From contig NZ_LYXE01000125.1 in assembly GCF_002532075.1 (NCBI RefSeq), positions 1 through 35,911 of the forward strand: DNA of 35,911 nucleotides, written 5' to 3'. The notes beneath the pieces were generated by a model, which did not search any database, was not told the DNA's origin, and was given only the letters and a program-made list of their open reading frames with translations. Source of the DNA: Candidatus Chloroploca asiatica (GTDB lineage: Bacteria > Chloroflexota > Chloroflexia > Chloroflexales > Chloroflexaceae). How positions within the stretch are numbered: the first letter of the stretch is position 1; every line of letters begins with the position of its first letter. The position numbers and the translations under genes are program-made. This document shows, in pieces, positions 1 through 9,182 of this stretch.

Positions 1-104
1 CAACGCCCGTTGATCGGATCGCAACAAGCCTCAAGAAACTGTGCTGACGCTAGTATAGCAGACGGATCGATGCATGGGTGCCCAACCACCGCATGACCGC
101 CGCA

Positions 105-134
105 CCTATCACCCCGCCGCCGCGGGGTGATAGG
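105..134. terminator. Strong GC-rich hairpin downstream of the first STAND gene
   Basis: CCTATCACCCCGC (105-117) pairs perfectly with its reverse complement at 122-134 around a 4-nt loop. It lies about 40 nt past the stop codon of the minus-strand gene ending at 173, where a transcription terminator is expected. No clear T-run follows on either strand, so intrinsic termination is an inference; it could equally be a processing or mRNA-stabilising hairpin. Confidence 0.5.
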
Positions 135-172
135 CGTTGGCAAATTAGGTGTGGTTCGGCAGTATAGGTGGA

Positions 173-3100
173 TCATGACTTATCCTTGAACATTCGAGAA
201 TAGGTAGAAACTCTTGCATCTGAGCCGGACATCGTGACCGATCTTCTCTGCCCACTGAACGCCAGGGTCATGCTGATCAATCCAGCGGCAAGCAGCATCG
301 CCGCTAGTTCCGGCAAAAAGATCCAGGGCATCCCGCTCGCTGACAAGAAAAAGACCAGGATGATTGGGATGCTGAGGATCACCAGGGCGGCAAAGGCGAT
401 CAACGCGATGGTCGCCAGGCTGTAGAGCGTTGGATCAACCGTTGCAATGACCAGCGCCGAACGCCATTGCGCACGCGAGGAGAGATAGCTGAAGCCCAGG
501 GCTACCAGGATGACCGCTATGAAGAGCCCGTGGGCCAGAGCGGTCGGCAAAAGTGCCAAAACGCCGAGACTCCAGAGTGAGGCCCAGAAGTAGAGACCCA
601 GCAAGCCGCCGAGACTATAGCCAATGTAGGCACCGATCCATTGCGCATACACCGTAGCTCGACGCATGCCCGGCGCAAAATCCGTGCGTTTGCGGAGGCT
701 TCGTTGGGCTAAGGGGATGATCCCTGGACCGAGCAGACCAACCCCGAACCATACGGCCAGTGGTGCGTGCAAGGCGTCCCGATCAAGGCGTATACTTGCT
801 GGATTGATCAAGAGCCGGATCAGCCCGATACTCAAGAGCAGCAAGCCCCAGGCGATGAACATCCCGCGCATAGTGCGAACCGCTACCAGCTCACGCATCC
901 AGGCTTCCACGCGATCGGCTAGGCGCGTATACCAGGTTGTGACTTCCACTGGCCCGCTGCCTTGATAGACGACCGGCAGACTCCAGTCAATTGCCCCAGG
1001 AACCATGTGCATCGCAATACGGCTCGCCGCGATTGCTTTGTCCAGGCTTTTGCCTTGCCCAAGCTCTTCATAGAATACCTGGACAAAGGTGTCAGCCGTT
1101 GCTTGCGTGAGTCCCCCCTGCATCTGGTAAAGTTTTGCGAGGTTGATGAGGCTAGAGTTTGTCTGAGGATGGGTTATTCCTAGGACGCGCTCGCGAATGG
1201 CGAGGGCGCGTTCGTAGCGCGGGCGGGCCGCGTCGTAGTTCCCTTGGGTTTGGTGCAGGTACGCGAGATTGTTGAGGCTGGTGGCGGTATCGGGATGCTC
1301 GGGGCCGAGCATGCGCTCGCGGATGTCCAGGGCGCGTTCGAGGAGCGGGCGGGCCGCGTCGTCGTTCCCTTGGGCTTGGTGCAGGGAGGCGAGATTGTTG
1401 AGGCTGGTGGCGGTATCGGGATGCTCGGGGCCGAGCACGCGCTCGCAAATGTCCAGGGCGCGTTCGTAGCGCGGGCGGGCCGCGTCGTCGTTCCCTTGGG
1501 CACGATACAGGTAAGCGAGATTGCCCAAGCTGGCGGCGGTGTCGGGATGGTCAGGGCCGAGCACGCGCTCGCGGATGGCCAGGGCGCGTGCGGCGTAGGG
1601 TTGGGCCAGGGCATAGCTGCCCAGCCGCTCCAGGTGTCGCCCCAGCCAGAGGCAGAGATCTGCTGCTCGTGCATCATCGCGCCCCAGTGCCGCGTCGGTG
1701 ATCCCGCGCAGGACGGGGAGGAAGGCGGTGAGCGGGGCCAGGGTTGGGGCGTCCACCATGCTGTCTGCCTCGCGGATGACCACGTGCTCCACCGCTTCTT
1801 GCGCTTCGGTATCTGTGCTCACCTGGCGCACGTAGGCTCCGACTAGGCGGTGCATGCGCAGGCGGTCGTCGCTTTCGCGTTCGATGAGGCCCAGGGCGAC
1901 GAGGCGATCAAGGGCGGCTTCGGCCACCAACTCCGCGTCGATGTCGTCGTCAGGTACTTCCAGCGTCGCCAGCAGCAACGCGGTCGGCACCACCTCCCCC
2001 GGCACGAGATGCGCCGCACGAGCGAGTAGTTTCAAGGCCAATGCATCCTCACTCGCAGCGAGATCAAGCCGTTCGTAGCTCAGGGCAAAGCTGCGGGCCA
2101 CGTCGCGGTTGTGGCCGGTTGGCAGGGTACCGTCCTGTTCGCGCAGCGGTAGGCGGTCGAAGAGCCGTGGGCTGCGGAGTTCCTCCAGGTAGCGTGCCAC
2201 GGTGAGCCGCTTTCTTGGCACGGCCAGGAAGCGCCCAGCCAAATGCAGCGCCAACGGCAGGTCGCCCAATTCGGCGGCGAGCGCGTCGGCGTCGGCGTCG
2301 TCCAACTCGGGCCGGTGTTGGCGCAGCAGTTCGCAGCTTTCCGCCCGGCTGAGCACGCCGAGCGCGTGACGCTGGACGCCCAGATCGCCCGGCCAGGCAG
2401 GGTTGCGGCTGGTGATCAGTACCCGCGTCGCGCCGCCAGGATGGTGCGCGCGCACCAACTGCGGGTCTTCGCAGTTGTCGAAGATCAGCAGATAGGGCAG
2501 CCCACAGGCGAGGCGGCTGCGCACGAGGTTCACTTGCTCGTTGAGTTTGAGGCCCGCTGCCTCAGTGAAGATTTGGAGATGGGCGGCCCCCCCCAGGCGG
2601 GCGAACTCGGTCGGAATGGTGTCGGGCTGCGCGAAGGAGAGCCAGAAGACGCCGGCGAAATGCTGACCGTAGCGTGCGGCGAACTCAATGGCTAACTGAG
2701 TCTTGCCAATGCCACCCAGCCCACTGGCAACGGCGGCTTGGCCCTGGTTCACCGCGACGCTCTGGCCCCCTTTGAGCAGCGTGGCGAGCGCCAGGAGGTC
2801 GGCTTCACGTCCGACGAACTGGTGATTGCGTCGCAGCCCGCCCAGCCACGAGCCAGGCGGCAGCACGTCCTGGGGTAGGGGGATGCTGGTCGTCGGCATG
2901 GCCGCGAGCGTGGCCTGGGCCGCAGCGAGTTCTTCGGCAGTCGCCGCGACGGGGCGGGGGGTGAAGGGCGGCTGGACAACCTTGTTGCCATAAATGACAT
3001 CGCCTGCATTTTTATTGACATCGCCCCCAGCGACATCGCCCATCGTCACATCACGGAACTGGTTGCCGCTGCCAAAATCCACGAGCGCCTGGCGCTGCGT

Positions 3101-3742
3101 ATCACGCAAGGCGGTCAGCGCCGCGAGCACCTCGTCGAAGCGGGCCTCGCTGCGGGCGGTGATCGCGGCGATCACCCGGTCAGCCTCGGCGATCACGACC
3201 GGCCCCAACGCGCCGCCGCTCACGTGCAGGCGCTCCATGTCGGCACTGAGTTGCTGCAACAGGTCGTACTGGGCGAGCAGCAGATCGCTCTGCGCCCCTT
3301 GCTCCTCAGCGATGGCCGCAAGCGCTTGGGGCAGCGCGTCGAGGGTACGGAGCAGCCGCGCCAGTTCGGTGGCGAGCGCTTGGTCACTGACCGCCGCCGC
3401 ATCGAGGCGCTGGCCCAGAGCGGCGACCCACGCCGGATCAGGTTCATCCTCCGCGAGCGCGGCCTGCACGCCGTCAGCGGCCAGGGTACCCACCCAGCCC
3501 GCCAGCGCGTTCATGCCCATCCCAGTGAGCCAGGCCATCACTGGCCCGGTCGCCAGCGTCTCGACGCCCAGCCCCGCCAGCAGCGGAGCCAGCCCCGCCG
3601 CGCCGAGCAGGCCCAGCGTCGCGGCCCCGCCCGCCCCAGCGAGCAGCGCAGGCCAGTGGGTGCGGCGCAGCCCGGCGCGGGCCTGGGTGGTCAACGGATC
3701 GTCAGCGGGCGGCGTTGGTGGCATCGGGGTTGCCCCTGTCAT
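173..3742 (-). CDS. Chimeric STAND protein: NB-ARC ATPase, TPR repeats, CHAT-domain tail and multi-TM C-terminus
   Basis: A 1189-aa signalling NTPase. Residues 30-90 are Gly/Ala-rich and hydrophobic; 100-225 are helical; 228-252 carry a GD-rich linker (MGDVAGGDV). NB-ARC follows: Walker A GLGGIGKT at 341-348, Walker B LLIFDN near 418-423, the LITSRN sensor near 442, and GDLPLAL near 493. About four 42-aa TPR units with LGPEHPDT turns end near residue 875. The next 50 residues (FYEELGQGKSLDKAI through DWSLPVVYQGSG) match the very end of a CHAT protease domain, without its catalytic His/Cys part. Six or so membrane segments then span 960-1165. The first 700 residues are nearly the same as the neighbouring gene at 3900-8216, but the tail is entirely different, so I read it as an in-frame fusion made by recombination. 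An ATG at 3724 is an alternative start. Likely role: phage or stress sensor with a membrane effector (inference). Confidence 0.85.
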   Translation of the reverse strand: MTGATPMPPTPPADDPLTTQARAGLRRTHWPALLAGAGGAATLGLLGAAGLAPLLAGLGVETLATGPVMAWLTGMGMNALAGWVGTLAADGVQAALAEDEPDPAWVAALGQRLDAAAVSDQALATELARLLRTLDALPQALAAIAEEQGAQSDLLLAQYDLLQQLSADMERLHVSGGALGPVVIAEADRVIAAITARSEARFDEVLAALTALRDTQRQALVDFGSGNQFRDVTMGDVAGGDVNKNAGDVIYGNKVVQPPFTPRPVAATAEELAAAQATLAAMPTTSIPLPQDVLPPGSWLGGLRRNHQFVGREADLLALATLLKGGQSVAVNQGQAAVASGLGGIGKTQLAIEFAARYGQHFAGVFWLSFAQPDTIPTEFARLGGAAHLQIFTEAAGLKLNEQVNLVRSRLACGLPYLLIFDNCEDPQLVRAHHPGGATRVLITSRNPAWPGDLGVQRHALGVLSRAESCELLRQHRPELDDADADALAAELGDLPLALHLAGRFLAVPRKRLTVARYLEELRSPRLFDRLPLREQDGTLPTGHNRDVARSFALSYERLDLAASEDALALKLLARAAHLVPGEVVPTALLLATLEVPDDDIDAELVAEAALDRLVALGLIERESDDRLRMHRLVGAYVRQVSTDTEAQEAVEHVVIREADSMVDAPTLAPLTAFLPVLRGITDAALGRDDARAADLCLWLGRHLERLGSYALAQPYAARALAIRERVLGPDHPDTAASLGNLAYLYRAQGNDDAARPRYERALDICERVLGPEHPDTATSLNNLASLHQAQGNDDAARPLLERALDIRERMLGPEHPDTATSLNNLAYLHQTQGNYDAARPRYERALAIRERVLGITHPQTNSSLINLAKLYQMQGGLTQATADTFVQVFYEELGQGKSLDKAIAASRIAMHMVPGAIDWSLPVVYQGSGPVEVTTWYTRLADRVEAWMRELVAVRTMRGMFIAWGLLLLSIGLIRLLINPASIRLDRDALHAPLAVWFGVGLLGPGIIPLAQRSLRKRTDFAPGMRRATVYAQWIGAYIGYSLGGLLGLYFWASLWSLGVLALLPTALAHGLFIAVILVALGFSYLSSRAQWRSALVIATVDPTLYSLATIALIAFAALVILSIPIILVFFLSASGMPWIFLPELAAMLLAAGLISMTLAFSGQRRSVTMSGSDARVSTYSRMFKDKS

Positions 3743-3752
3743 GGTGCTCTTG

Positions 3753-3793
3753 GTTGCCTGTCCTCAGTATACTCGATTTCAGGCACGAATCTG
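3753..3793 (-). promoter_or_regulatory. Conserved promoter block P1 upstream of the STAND gene
   Basis: A 41-nt block almost identical to blocks at 8245-8285 and 9183-9223. Each lies just upstream of a STAND gene or STAND relic. On the minus strand it contains TATACT (3771-3766), a good -10 element, preceded by the invariant CAGATTCGTGCCTGAAAT. No convincing -35 is visible, so the conserved upstream segment may bind a regulator. Transcription would start roughly 15-20 nt before the ATG. Confidence 0.55.
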
Positions 3794-3832
3794 AACGGCT
3801 TGACGGAGCGTGTCTCACCACGCTTCTTTTTT

Positions 3833-3884
3833 GACGCCAAGGCGCGAAGGCGCAGAGATCGCACCGCCAGGGCGTGCTGCACCA
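3833..3884. repeat. Single arm of a dispersed fold-back repeat
   Basis: These 52 nt, starting GACGCCAAGGCGCGAAGG, closely match 9350-9401, the left half of a complete fold-back element. The right arm is missing here. A shorter, diverged copy follows promoter block P3 near 9261. Confidence 0.6.
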
Positions 3885-3899
3885 GGCCAACGAGGATCA

Positions 3900-6800
3900 T
3901 CAGGGTGACGCGATCAACGCCAGCACCCGGTCGATCAGCGCCGCGTCCTGGTCGTCGAGGCCCGTCACCAGTGCCTCCCGGTCACGCTCCCCCGCCCAGA
4001 GGCGCTCGACGGGTTCGCGCAGCCTCCAGCCTTGTTGCTCTAGCTGGGCCAGGGCCGCCGTGACTTCCTCCCGTGGCCCCTCGTCGCCGTTCGCAACGGC
4101 GGCAATAGCCCCGAGGAGGGGGGCGAATTGTGCGAGGGGGTCTTGTTGCTCCACGTCTGGCTCAGTTGACTCAGGATGGCTGAGCAAAACGAGGATCCGC
4201 CGCACGAGCATGGCCGAGTTCGCATCGATCCCCTCGGTCAACCGTGCTTCATCGCGCTCACCGACCCAGATACGTTGCACGGCGTTCATGAGTTGCCACC
4301 CCTGTGCTTGGAGATGAGCGATCACGGCCACGATCTCTGCCAGTCTTCCGTCATCACCGTTAGCTACTGCAGCCATGTCACACAGCAGTGGCTCGAAATC
4401 GCGCAGCACCATATCCATATCCGGCCTGCGCCTAATGATCCTGGCTTCCTGAAGATGCTCAATCACCACATGACGTTCATCCTCTGGTAGGGCGTCCAGA
4501 GCCGACTGAAGGGCCACGGCATCGCTCTCAATGATCGCGGTGCGCACCGCATCCGGTAGGCTGTTGAGCAGTGCTTCACGCCCATTGGTAGTGTCAGGAT
4601 GGGGTGCTTCACAGCGATCGATCAGCGACATCACGTGCGCGATCACCTCTGCGTCTTGGTCGTCGAGGCCTGCCAGGAGCGCAGCGCGATCCCGCTCTCC
4701 CGCCCAGATGCGCTCGACTGGCTCACGCAACATCCAGCCCTGTGCCTCTAGTTGGGCCAATGTCTCAGTGACTAGTTGGCGTGGTGCATCGTTACCGTTG
4801 GCAACGGCGACGATAGCCGTGAGGAGGGGGGCAAGGAAGGCGGTGACGTCGCTGGGCGGCGGGGCTGCCGTTGCCCTGAGGCGTTGCTGTATGGCAGTAA
4901 GATCCTGGCGTGAGCCCTGCGTGTCGGGGTGGTCAGGCCCGAGACGGGCTTCGCGAATCGCAAGCGCACGGCGCATCAGCCGCTCGGCGGTCTGGTAATC
5001 ATTCTGGTCGTAGTGATGAATCGCCAGATTGCCCAAGGTTTGGGCGGTGTCGGGATGGTCAGGCCCGAGCACGTGCTCGCGGATGGCGAGCGCACGTTCG
5101 TAGAGCGGGTGGGCGGACGCAAAGTCGCCCTGGTTGTCTAGGAGAGCCGCGAGATTGTTGAGGCTGGTGGCCGTGTTGGGGTGGTCAGCCCCCAGGACGT
5201 GCTCATTGATGGCAAGGGCACGTTCAGCCAGGGGTAGAGCTTCATCGTAGTCCCCCTGGGCCTGATACAGTGAGGCGAGATTGCCCAAGGTTTGGGCGGT
5301 GTCGGGATGGTCAGGCCCGAGCACGCGCTCGCGGATGGCGAGCGCACGTTCGTAGAGCGGGTGGGCGGACGCAAAGTCGCCCTGGTTGTGCAGTAGGAGT
5401 GCGAGACTGTTGAGGCTCGCGGCCGTGTCAGGATGGTCAGAGCCGAGCACGCGCTCGCGAATGTCCAGGGCGCGTTCGAGGAGCGGGCGGGCGGACGCAT
5501 AATCGCCCTGGTTGTCTAGGAGAGCCGCGAGATTGCCCATAGTTTGGGCGGAGTCGGGATGGTCAGAGCCGAGCACGTGCTCGTGGATGGCGAGCGCACG
5601 TTCGTAGAGTGGGCGGGCAGCCGCAAAGTCGCCCTGGCTGTGCAACAGACCCGCGAGGTTATTGAGGCTGGTGGCGGTGGCGGGATGGGCGGCCCCCAGT
5701 GCGTGCTCGTGGATCGCTAGGGCGCGTGCGTAGAGCGGGCGGGCAGCCGCAAAGTCGCCCTGGCTGTGCAACAGACCCGCGAGGTTATTGAGGCTGGTGG
5801 CGGTGGCGGGATGGGCGGCCCCCAGTGCGTGCTCGTGGATCGCTAGGGCGCGTGCGTAGAGCGGGCGGGCAGCCGCAAAGTCGCCCTGGCTGTGCAACAG
5901 ACCCGCGAGGTTATTGAGGCTGGTGGCGGTGGCGGGATGGGCGGCCCCCAGCGCGTGCTCGTGGATCGCCAGGGCGCGTGCGAGGAGCGGGCGGGCCGCA
6001 TCGTACTGCCCCTGCGCTTTGTACAGCAAGGCGAGGTTGTTGAGGCTGGTGACGGTGGCGAGATGGTCAGAGCCGAGTACGCGCTCGCGGATGGCGACAG
6101 CGCGTGCGGCGTAGGCCTGGGCGGACGTATAGTTGCCCAGCTTTCTGAGATGCTCCGCCAGCCAGCCACACAAAGCTTCCGCTCGCTCATCCTCGCGCCC
6201 CAGGGCCGCGTCGGTGACCCCGCGCAGGACGGGGAGGAAGGCGGTGAGCGGGGCCACGGTTGGGGCGTCTACCAGGTTCACTGCCTCGCGGATGACCACG
6301 TGCTCTACGTCGGCCTGTGCTGCGCGATCAGCGCTCACTTGGCGCACGTAGGCCCCGACGAGGCGGTGCATGCGCAGGCGGTCGTCGCTTTCGCGTTCGA
6401 TGAGGCCCAGAGCGACGAGGCGATCAAGGGCGGCTTCCGCCGCAAGCTCAGCATCCAGGTCGTCGTCAGGTACTTCCAGCGTCGCCAGTAGCAACGCGGT
6501 CGGGACTACTTCCCCCGGCACGAGATGGGCCGCACGCGCAAGCAACTTCAAGGCCAACGCATCCTCGCACGCAGCGGGATCGAGCCGCTCGTAGCTCAGG
6601 GCAAAGCTGCGGGCCACGTCGCGGTTATGGCCGGTTGGTAGGGTGCCGTCCTGTTCGCGCAGCGGCAGCCGGTCGAAGAGGCGTGGGCTGCGCAGTTCTT
6701 CCAGGTAGCGGGCCACGGTGAGCCGCTTTCTTGGCCCGGCCAGGAAGCGCCCAGCCAAATGCAGCGCCAGTGGCAGGTCGCCGAGTTCTGCCGCGAGATC

Positions 6801-8216
6801 GTCAGCCTCCTGGTCGCTCAGGTCAGGCCGGTGTTGGCGCAGCATTTCGCAGCTCTCCGCCCGGCTCAGGACGCCGAGCGCGTGGCGCTGCACGCCCAGG
6901 TCACCGGGCCAGGCGGGGTTGCGGCTGGTGATCAGCACCCGCGTCGCGCCGCCAGGATGGTGCGCACGCACCAACTGCGGGTCTTCGCAGTTGTCGAAGA
7001 TCAGTAGGTAGGGCAGCCCGCAGGCGAGGCGGCTGCGCACGAGGTTCATTTGCTCGTCCAGCTTCAAGCCCGCCGCCTCGGTGAAGAGTTGGAGATGGGC
7101 GGCCCCCCCCAGGCGGGCGAACTCGGTCGGGATGGTGTCAGGCTGGGCAAAGGAGAGCCAGAAGACGCCGGTGAAGTGCTGACCATAGCGAGCGGCAAAC
7201 TCAACGGCCAACTGAGTCTTGCCAATGCCACCCAAGCCACTGGCAACGGCGGCTTGGCCCTGGTTCACGGCCACACTCTGGCCCCCTTTGAGCAGCGTGG
7301 CGAGCACCTGCAAATCCGCTGCGCGTCCGACGAACTGGTGGTTGCGTCGCAGCCCGCCCAGCCACGAGCCAGGCGGCAGCACGTCCTGCGGCGGGGGGAT
7401 GCTGGTCGTCGGCATGGCCGCGAGCGTGGCCTGGGCCGCAGCGAGTTCGTCGGCGGTCGCCGCGACGGGGCGGGGGGTGAAGGCTTGCTGGACAACCGTG
7501 TATTTGTGGATGTCACGCCCAGCGATATCGCCTATGTTGACATCACGAAACTGGTTGTCCCTCCCAAAATCCACCAGCGCCTGGCGCTGCGTATCGCGCA
7601 GCGCGGTCAGCGCCGCGAGCACCTCATCGAAGCGGGCCTCGCTGCGGGCGGTGATCGCCGCGATCACCCGGTCGGCCTCGGCGATCACGACCGGCCCCAA
7701 CGCGCCGCCGCTCACGTGCAAGCGCTGCATGTCGGCACTGAGTTGCTGGAGCAGATCGTGCTGGGCGAGCAGCACCTCGGTCTGGTCGCTCAGTTCCGCA
7801 CGCAGGGCGTCCAGGGTGAGGGGAAGGGCGTCCACCGTTTGGAGCAGCCGCGCCAGTTCCTCGGCAACTCCCTGATCACCCGCAGCGGCGGCATCGAGGC
7901 GCTGGCCGAGATCACGCACCCACGCCGGATCGGGCTCGTCCTCGGCGAGCGCGGCCTGCACGCCATCGGTCGCCAGGGTACCCACCCAACCCGCCAGCGC
8001 GTTCATGCCCATACTTGTCAGCCAGGTCACGACCGGCGCGGTCGCCAGCGTCCCGACGCCCAGGCTTGCCAGGAGCGGAGCCAGCCCCGCCGCGCCGAGC
8101 AGACCCAGCGTGGCCGCGCCGCCCGCCCCAGCGAGCAGCGCAGGCCAGCGGGTGCGGCGCAGCCCGGCGCGGGCCTGGGTGGTCAACGGATCGTCAGCGG
8201 GCGGCGTTGGGGTCAT
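3900..8216 (-). CDS. STAND protein: NB-ARC ATPase with ten TPRs and a triplicated C-terminal domain
   Basis: A 1438-aa paralogue of the gene at 173-3742. It has the same hydrophobic/helical N-terminus, a GD-rich linker (IGDIAGRDI), NB-ARC (Walker A GLGGIGKT at 327-334, LLIFDN, GDLPLAL), a winged-helix region, then ten 42-aa TPR units of the kinesin-light-chain/TPR_12 type from about residue 697 to 1112. Two internal units (DFAAARPLYARALAIHEH...) are identical at protein level. The C-terminus holds three copies of an approximately 80-aa helical domain (key residues VANGD, LxxQGWxL, ERxWAGERDR, GLDxQDAxLIxRV), near residues 1120-1205, 1245-1330 and 1350-1438; I do not recognise it. By analogy with STAND NTPases, TPRs would sense a ligand and NB-ARC would oligomerise. 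Start ATG at 8216 lies just downstream of promoter block P2. Confidence 0.88.
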   Translation of the reverse strand: MTPTPPADDPLTTQARAGLRRTRWPALLAGAGGAATLGLLGAAGLAPLLASLGVGTLATAPVVTWLTSMGMNALAGWVGTLATDGVQAALAEDEPDPAWVRDLGQRLDAAAAGDQGVAEELARLLQTVDALPLTLDALRAELSDQTEVLLAQHDLLQQLSADMQRLHVSGGALGPVVIAEADRVIAAITARSEARFDEVLAALTALRDTQRQALVDFGRDNQFRDVNIGDIAGRDIHKYTVVQQAFTPRPVAATADELAAAQATLAAMPTTSIPPPQDVLPPGSWLGGLRRNHQFVGRAADLQVLATLLKGGQSVAVNQGQAAVASGLGGIGKTQLAVEFAARYGQHFTGVFWLSFAQPDTIPTEFARLGGAAHLQLFTEAAGLKLDEQMNLVRSRLACGLPYLLIFDNCEDPQLVRAHHPGGATRVLITSRNPAWPGDLGVQRHALGVLSRAESCEMLRQHRPDLSDQEADDLAAELGDLPLALHLAGRFLAGPRKRLTVARYLEELRSPRLFDRLPLREQDGTLPTGHNRDVARSFALSYERLDPAACEDALALKLLARAAHLVPGEVVPTALLLATLEVPDDDLDAELAAEAALDRLVALGLIERESDDRLRMHRLVGAYVRQVSADRAAQADVEHVVIREAVNLVDAPTVAPLTAFLPVLRGVTDAALGREDERAEALCGWLAEHLRKLGNYTSAQAYAARAVAIRERVLGSDHLATVTSLNNLALLYKAQGQYDAARPLLARALAIHEHALGAAHPATATSLNNLAGLLHSQGDFAAARPLYARALAIHEHALGAAHPATATSLNNLAGLLHSQGDFAAARPLYARALAIHEHALGAAHPATATSLNNLAGLLHSQGDFAAARPLYERALAIHEHVLGSDHPDSAQTMGNLAALLDNQGDYASARPLLERALDIRERVLGSDHPDTAASLNSLALLLHNQGDFASAHPLYERALAIRERVLGPDHPDTAQTLGNLASLYQAQGDYDEALPLAERALAINEHVLGADHPNTATSLNNLAALLDNQGDFASAHPLYERALAIREHVLGPDHPDTAQTLGNLAIHHYDQNDYQTAERLMRRALAIREARLGPDHPDTQGSRQDLTAIQQRLRATAAPPPSDVTAFLAPLLTAIVAVANGNDAPRQLVTETLAQLEAQGWMLREPVERIWAGERDRAALLAGLDDQDAEVIAHVMSLIDRCEAPHPDTTNGREALLNSLPDAVRTAIIESDAVALQSALDALPEDERHVVIEHLQEARIIRRRPDMDMVLRDFEPLLCDMAAVANGDDGRLAEIVAVIAHLQAQGWQLMNAVQRIWVGERDEARLTEGIDANSAMLVRRILVLLSHPESTEPDVEQQDPLAQFAPLLGAIAAVANGDEGPREEVTAALAQLEQQGWRLREPVERLWAGERDREALVTGLDDQDAALIDRVLALIASP

Positions 8217-8244
8217 TGACGGTACCCTTGTTCTCTTGGTGTGC

Positions 8245-8285
8245 GTTGCCTGCTCGTAGTATACCCGATTTCAGGCACGAATCTG
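8245..8285 (-). promoter_or_regulatory. Conserved promoter block P2 upstream of the second STAND gene
   Basis: Second copy of the 41-nt block, again about 30 nt before the start codon and with TATACT on the minus strand. Next to it, at about 8330-8357, the sequence CTCGCCCCGCCCG is repeated in tandem about twice. Confidence 0.55.
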
Positions 8286-8368
8286 TTCTCTTTTCTCTTG
8301 CCTCTTTCGTACGCAACTGACCTCGCCCCGCCCGCTCTCGCCCCGCCCGCTCTCGCCCAGGCTTGCAT

Positions 8369-8776
8369 TCACAACTGGGCCATGAGTTCAGCAGGCGTCA
8401 AGACTGGCATCGGCGCATGGGCAAAATCAGCGCCATTTCGCGTCACAATCGCCGCAACTCCGAGGCGTATCGCACAGGCCACCAGGAGATTATCCTCAAA
8501 ATCATGGCCCGGCAGCGCGGTCGCATCTTCAAGGGTCTGGCGATCAACCGGTGCGATTGCAAAGGCAGCGAGGCACAACCCAACCGCCACTTGCGCCCGC
8601 GCCAGATCAGTTGTGCGGCGCGCAATGGAGAAAATGTCGGTGAGTGTTGATGCCGGAAGAAAGCCAACCAGACGCCCACGGTCACAGGCGTCCCACACGG
8701 CGCTGGCCTCAACCACACATGGGGCACGATCAAGCAACACATCAAGCACACTATTGGTGTCAAGCAGGACGTTCAT
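8369..8776 (-). CDS. PIN-domain ribonuclease toxin (VapC-like)
   Basis: A 135-aa protein from the ATG at 8776, beginning MNVLLDTNSVLDVLLDR. This is the classic PIN start, with the first metal-binding Asp in LLDTN. A second acidic cluster follows (FEDNLLVACA, then VTRNGADF near the end), as in VapC-type endoribonucleases that cut tRNA or rRNA. The start codon overlaps the stop of the upstream antitoxin (ATGA, 8773-8776), so the two are translationally coupled. Chromosomal PIN toxins of this kind arrest growth when the antitoxin is degraded. The longer reading frame upstream (to 8812) lies inside the antitoxin gene and is not the likely start. Confidence 0.85.
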   Translation of the reverse strand: MNVLLDTNSVLDVLLDRAPCVVEASAVWDACDRGRLVGFLPASTLTDIFSIARRTTDLARAQVAVGLCLAAFAIAPVDRQTLEDATALPGHDFEDNLLVACAIRLGVAAIVTRNGADFAHAPMPVLTPAELMAQL

Positions 8777-9009
8777 ACCCCATACCGTTCCGTGCGCCGC
8801 TCGTTCAGCCACTCCGCCACTTGTGCGTCGGACGGCGGAGCCTGATCGGTCGCAAGCAAACCGCGTGCGTGGGGGAGGGTCGGGCGCGGCTCTCGTTCCA
8901 CTGGTGCGAGGGTGCCGAGCACATCCTGTACGAGCGCAAAGCGTTGTGCAGCGGGCCAGGAGCGCACTAACCTCAGGATCGTTTCATAATCGCTTGTTTG
9001 GGCTGCCAT
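8773..9009 (-). CDS. Antitoxin partner of the PIN toxin
   Basis: A 78-aa protein, MAAQTSDYETILRLVRSW..., ending NERRTERYGV. The start at 9009 is chosen because AGGAGGG stands 6 nt upstream; a longer frame to 9078 lacks such a site. The N-terminal amphipathic helix pattern (YETILRLVRSWPAAQRFALVQDVLG) and charged C-terminus are typical of small antitoxins encoded directly before PIN toxins. I cannot assign a named antitoxin family. ATGA overlap with the toxin supports a two-gene operon. The pattern recurs in the 121-aa protein at 18692-19057. Confidence 0.7.
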   Translation of the reverse strand: MAAQTSDYETILRLVRSWPAAQRFALVQDVLGTLAPVEREPRPTLPHARGLLATDQAPPSDAQVAEWLNERRTERYGV

Positions 9010-9120
9010 ACCCACCCTCCTCTGATCCAACCGTCTGCGTTCTTGTTCTGATCGCCGTTCGTTCATGAGGGCCAGCACGCGCTTGATCCTCGCTGTGCCC
9101 TCGTCGTTGCGTCTGGTTCG

Positions 9121-9155
9121 GTCAACGGATCGTCGTGTGGCGGCGTTGGTGGCAT
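9121..9155 (-). pseudogene. Relic of a third STAND gene N-terminus
   Basis: Reading from the ATG at 9155, the minus strand encodes MPPTPPHDDPLT, matching the first residues of the STAND proteins (MPPTPPADDPLT and MTPTPPADDPLT). Similarity stops abruptly and the frame ends near 9063. The promoter block P3 is intact just upstream. The rest of the gene was deleted, with the junction close to the start of the toxin-antitoxin operon. Confidence 0.6.
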
Positions 9156-9182
9156 CGACGAGGCCCTGTCAGCGTAGGATGC

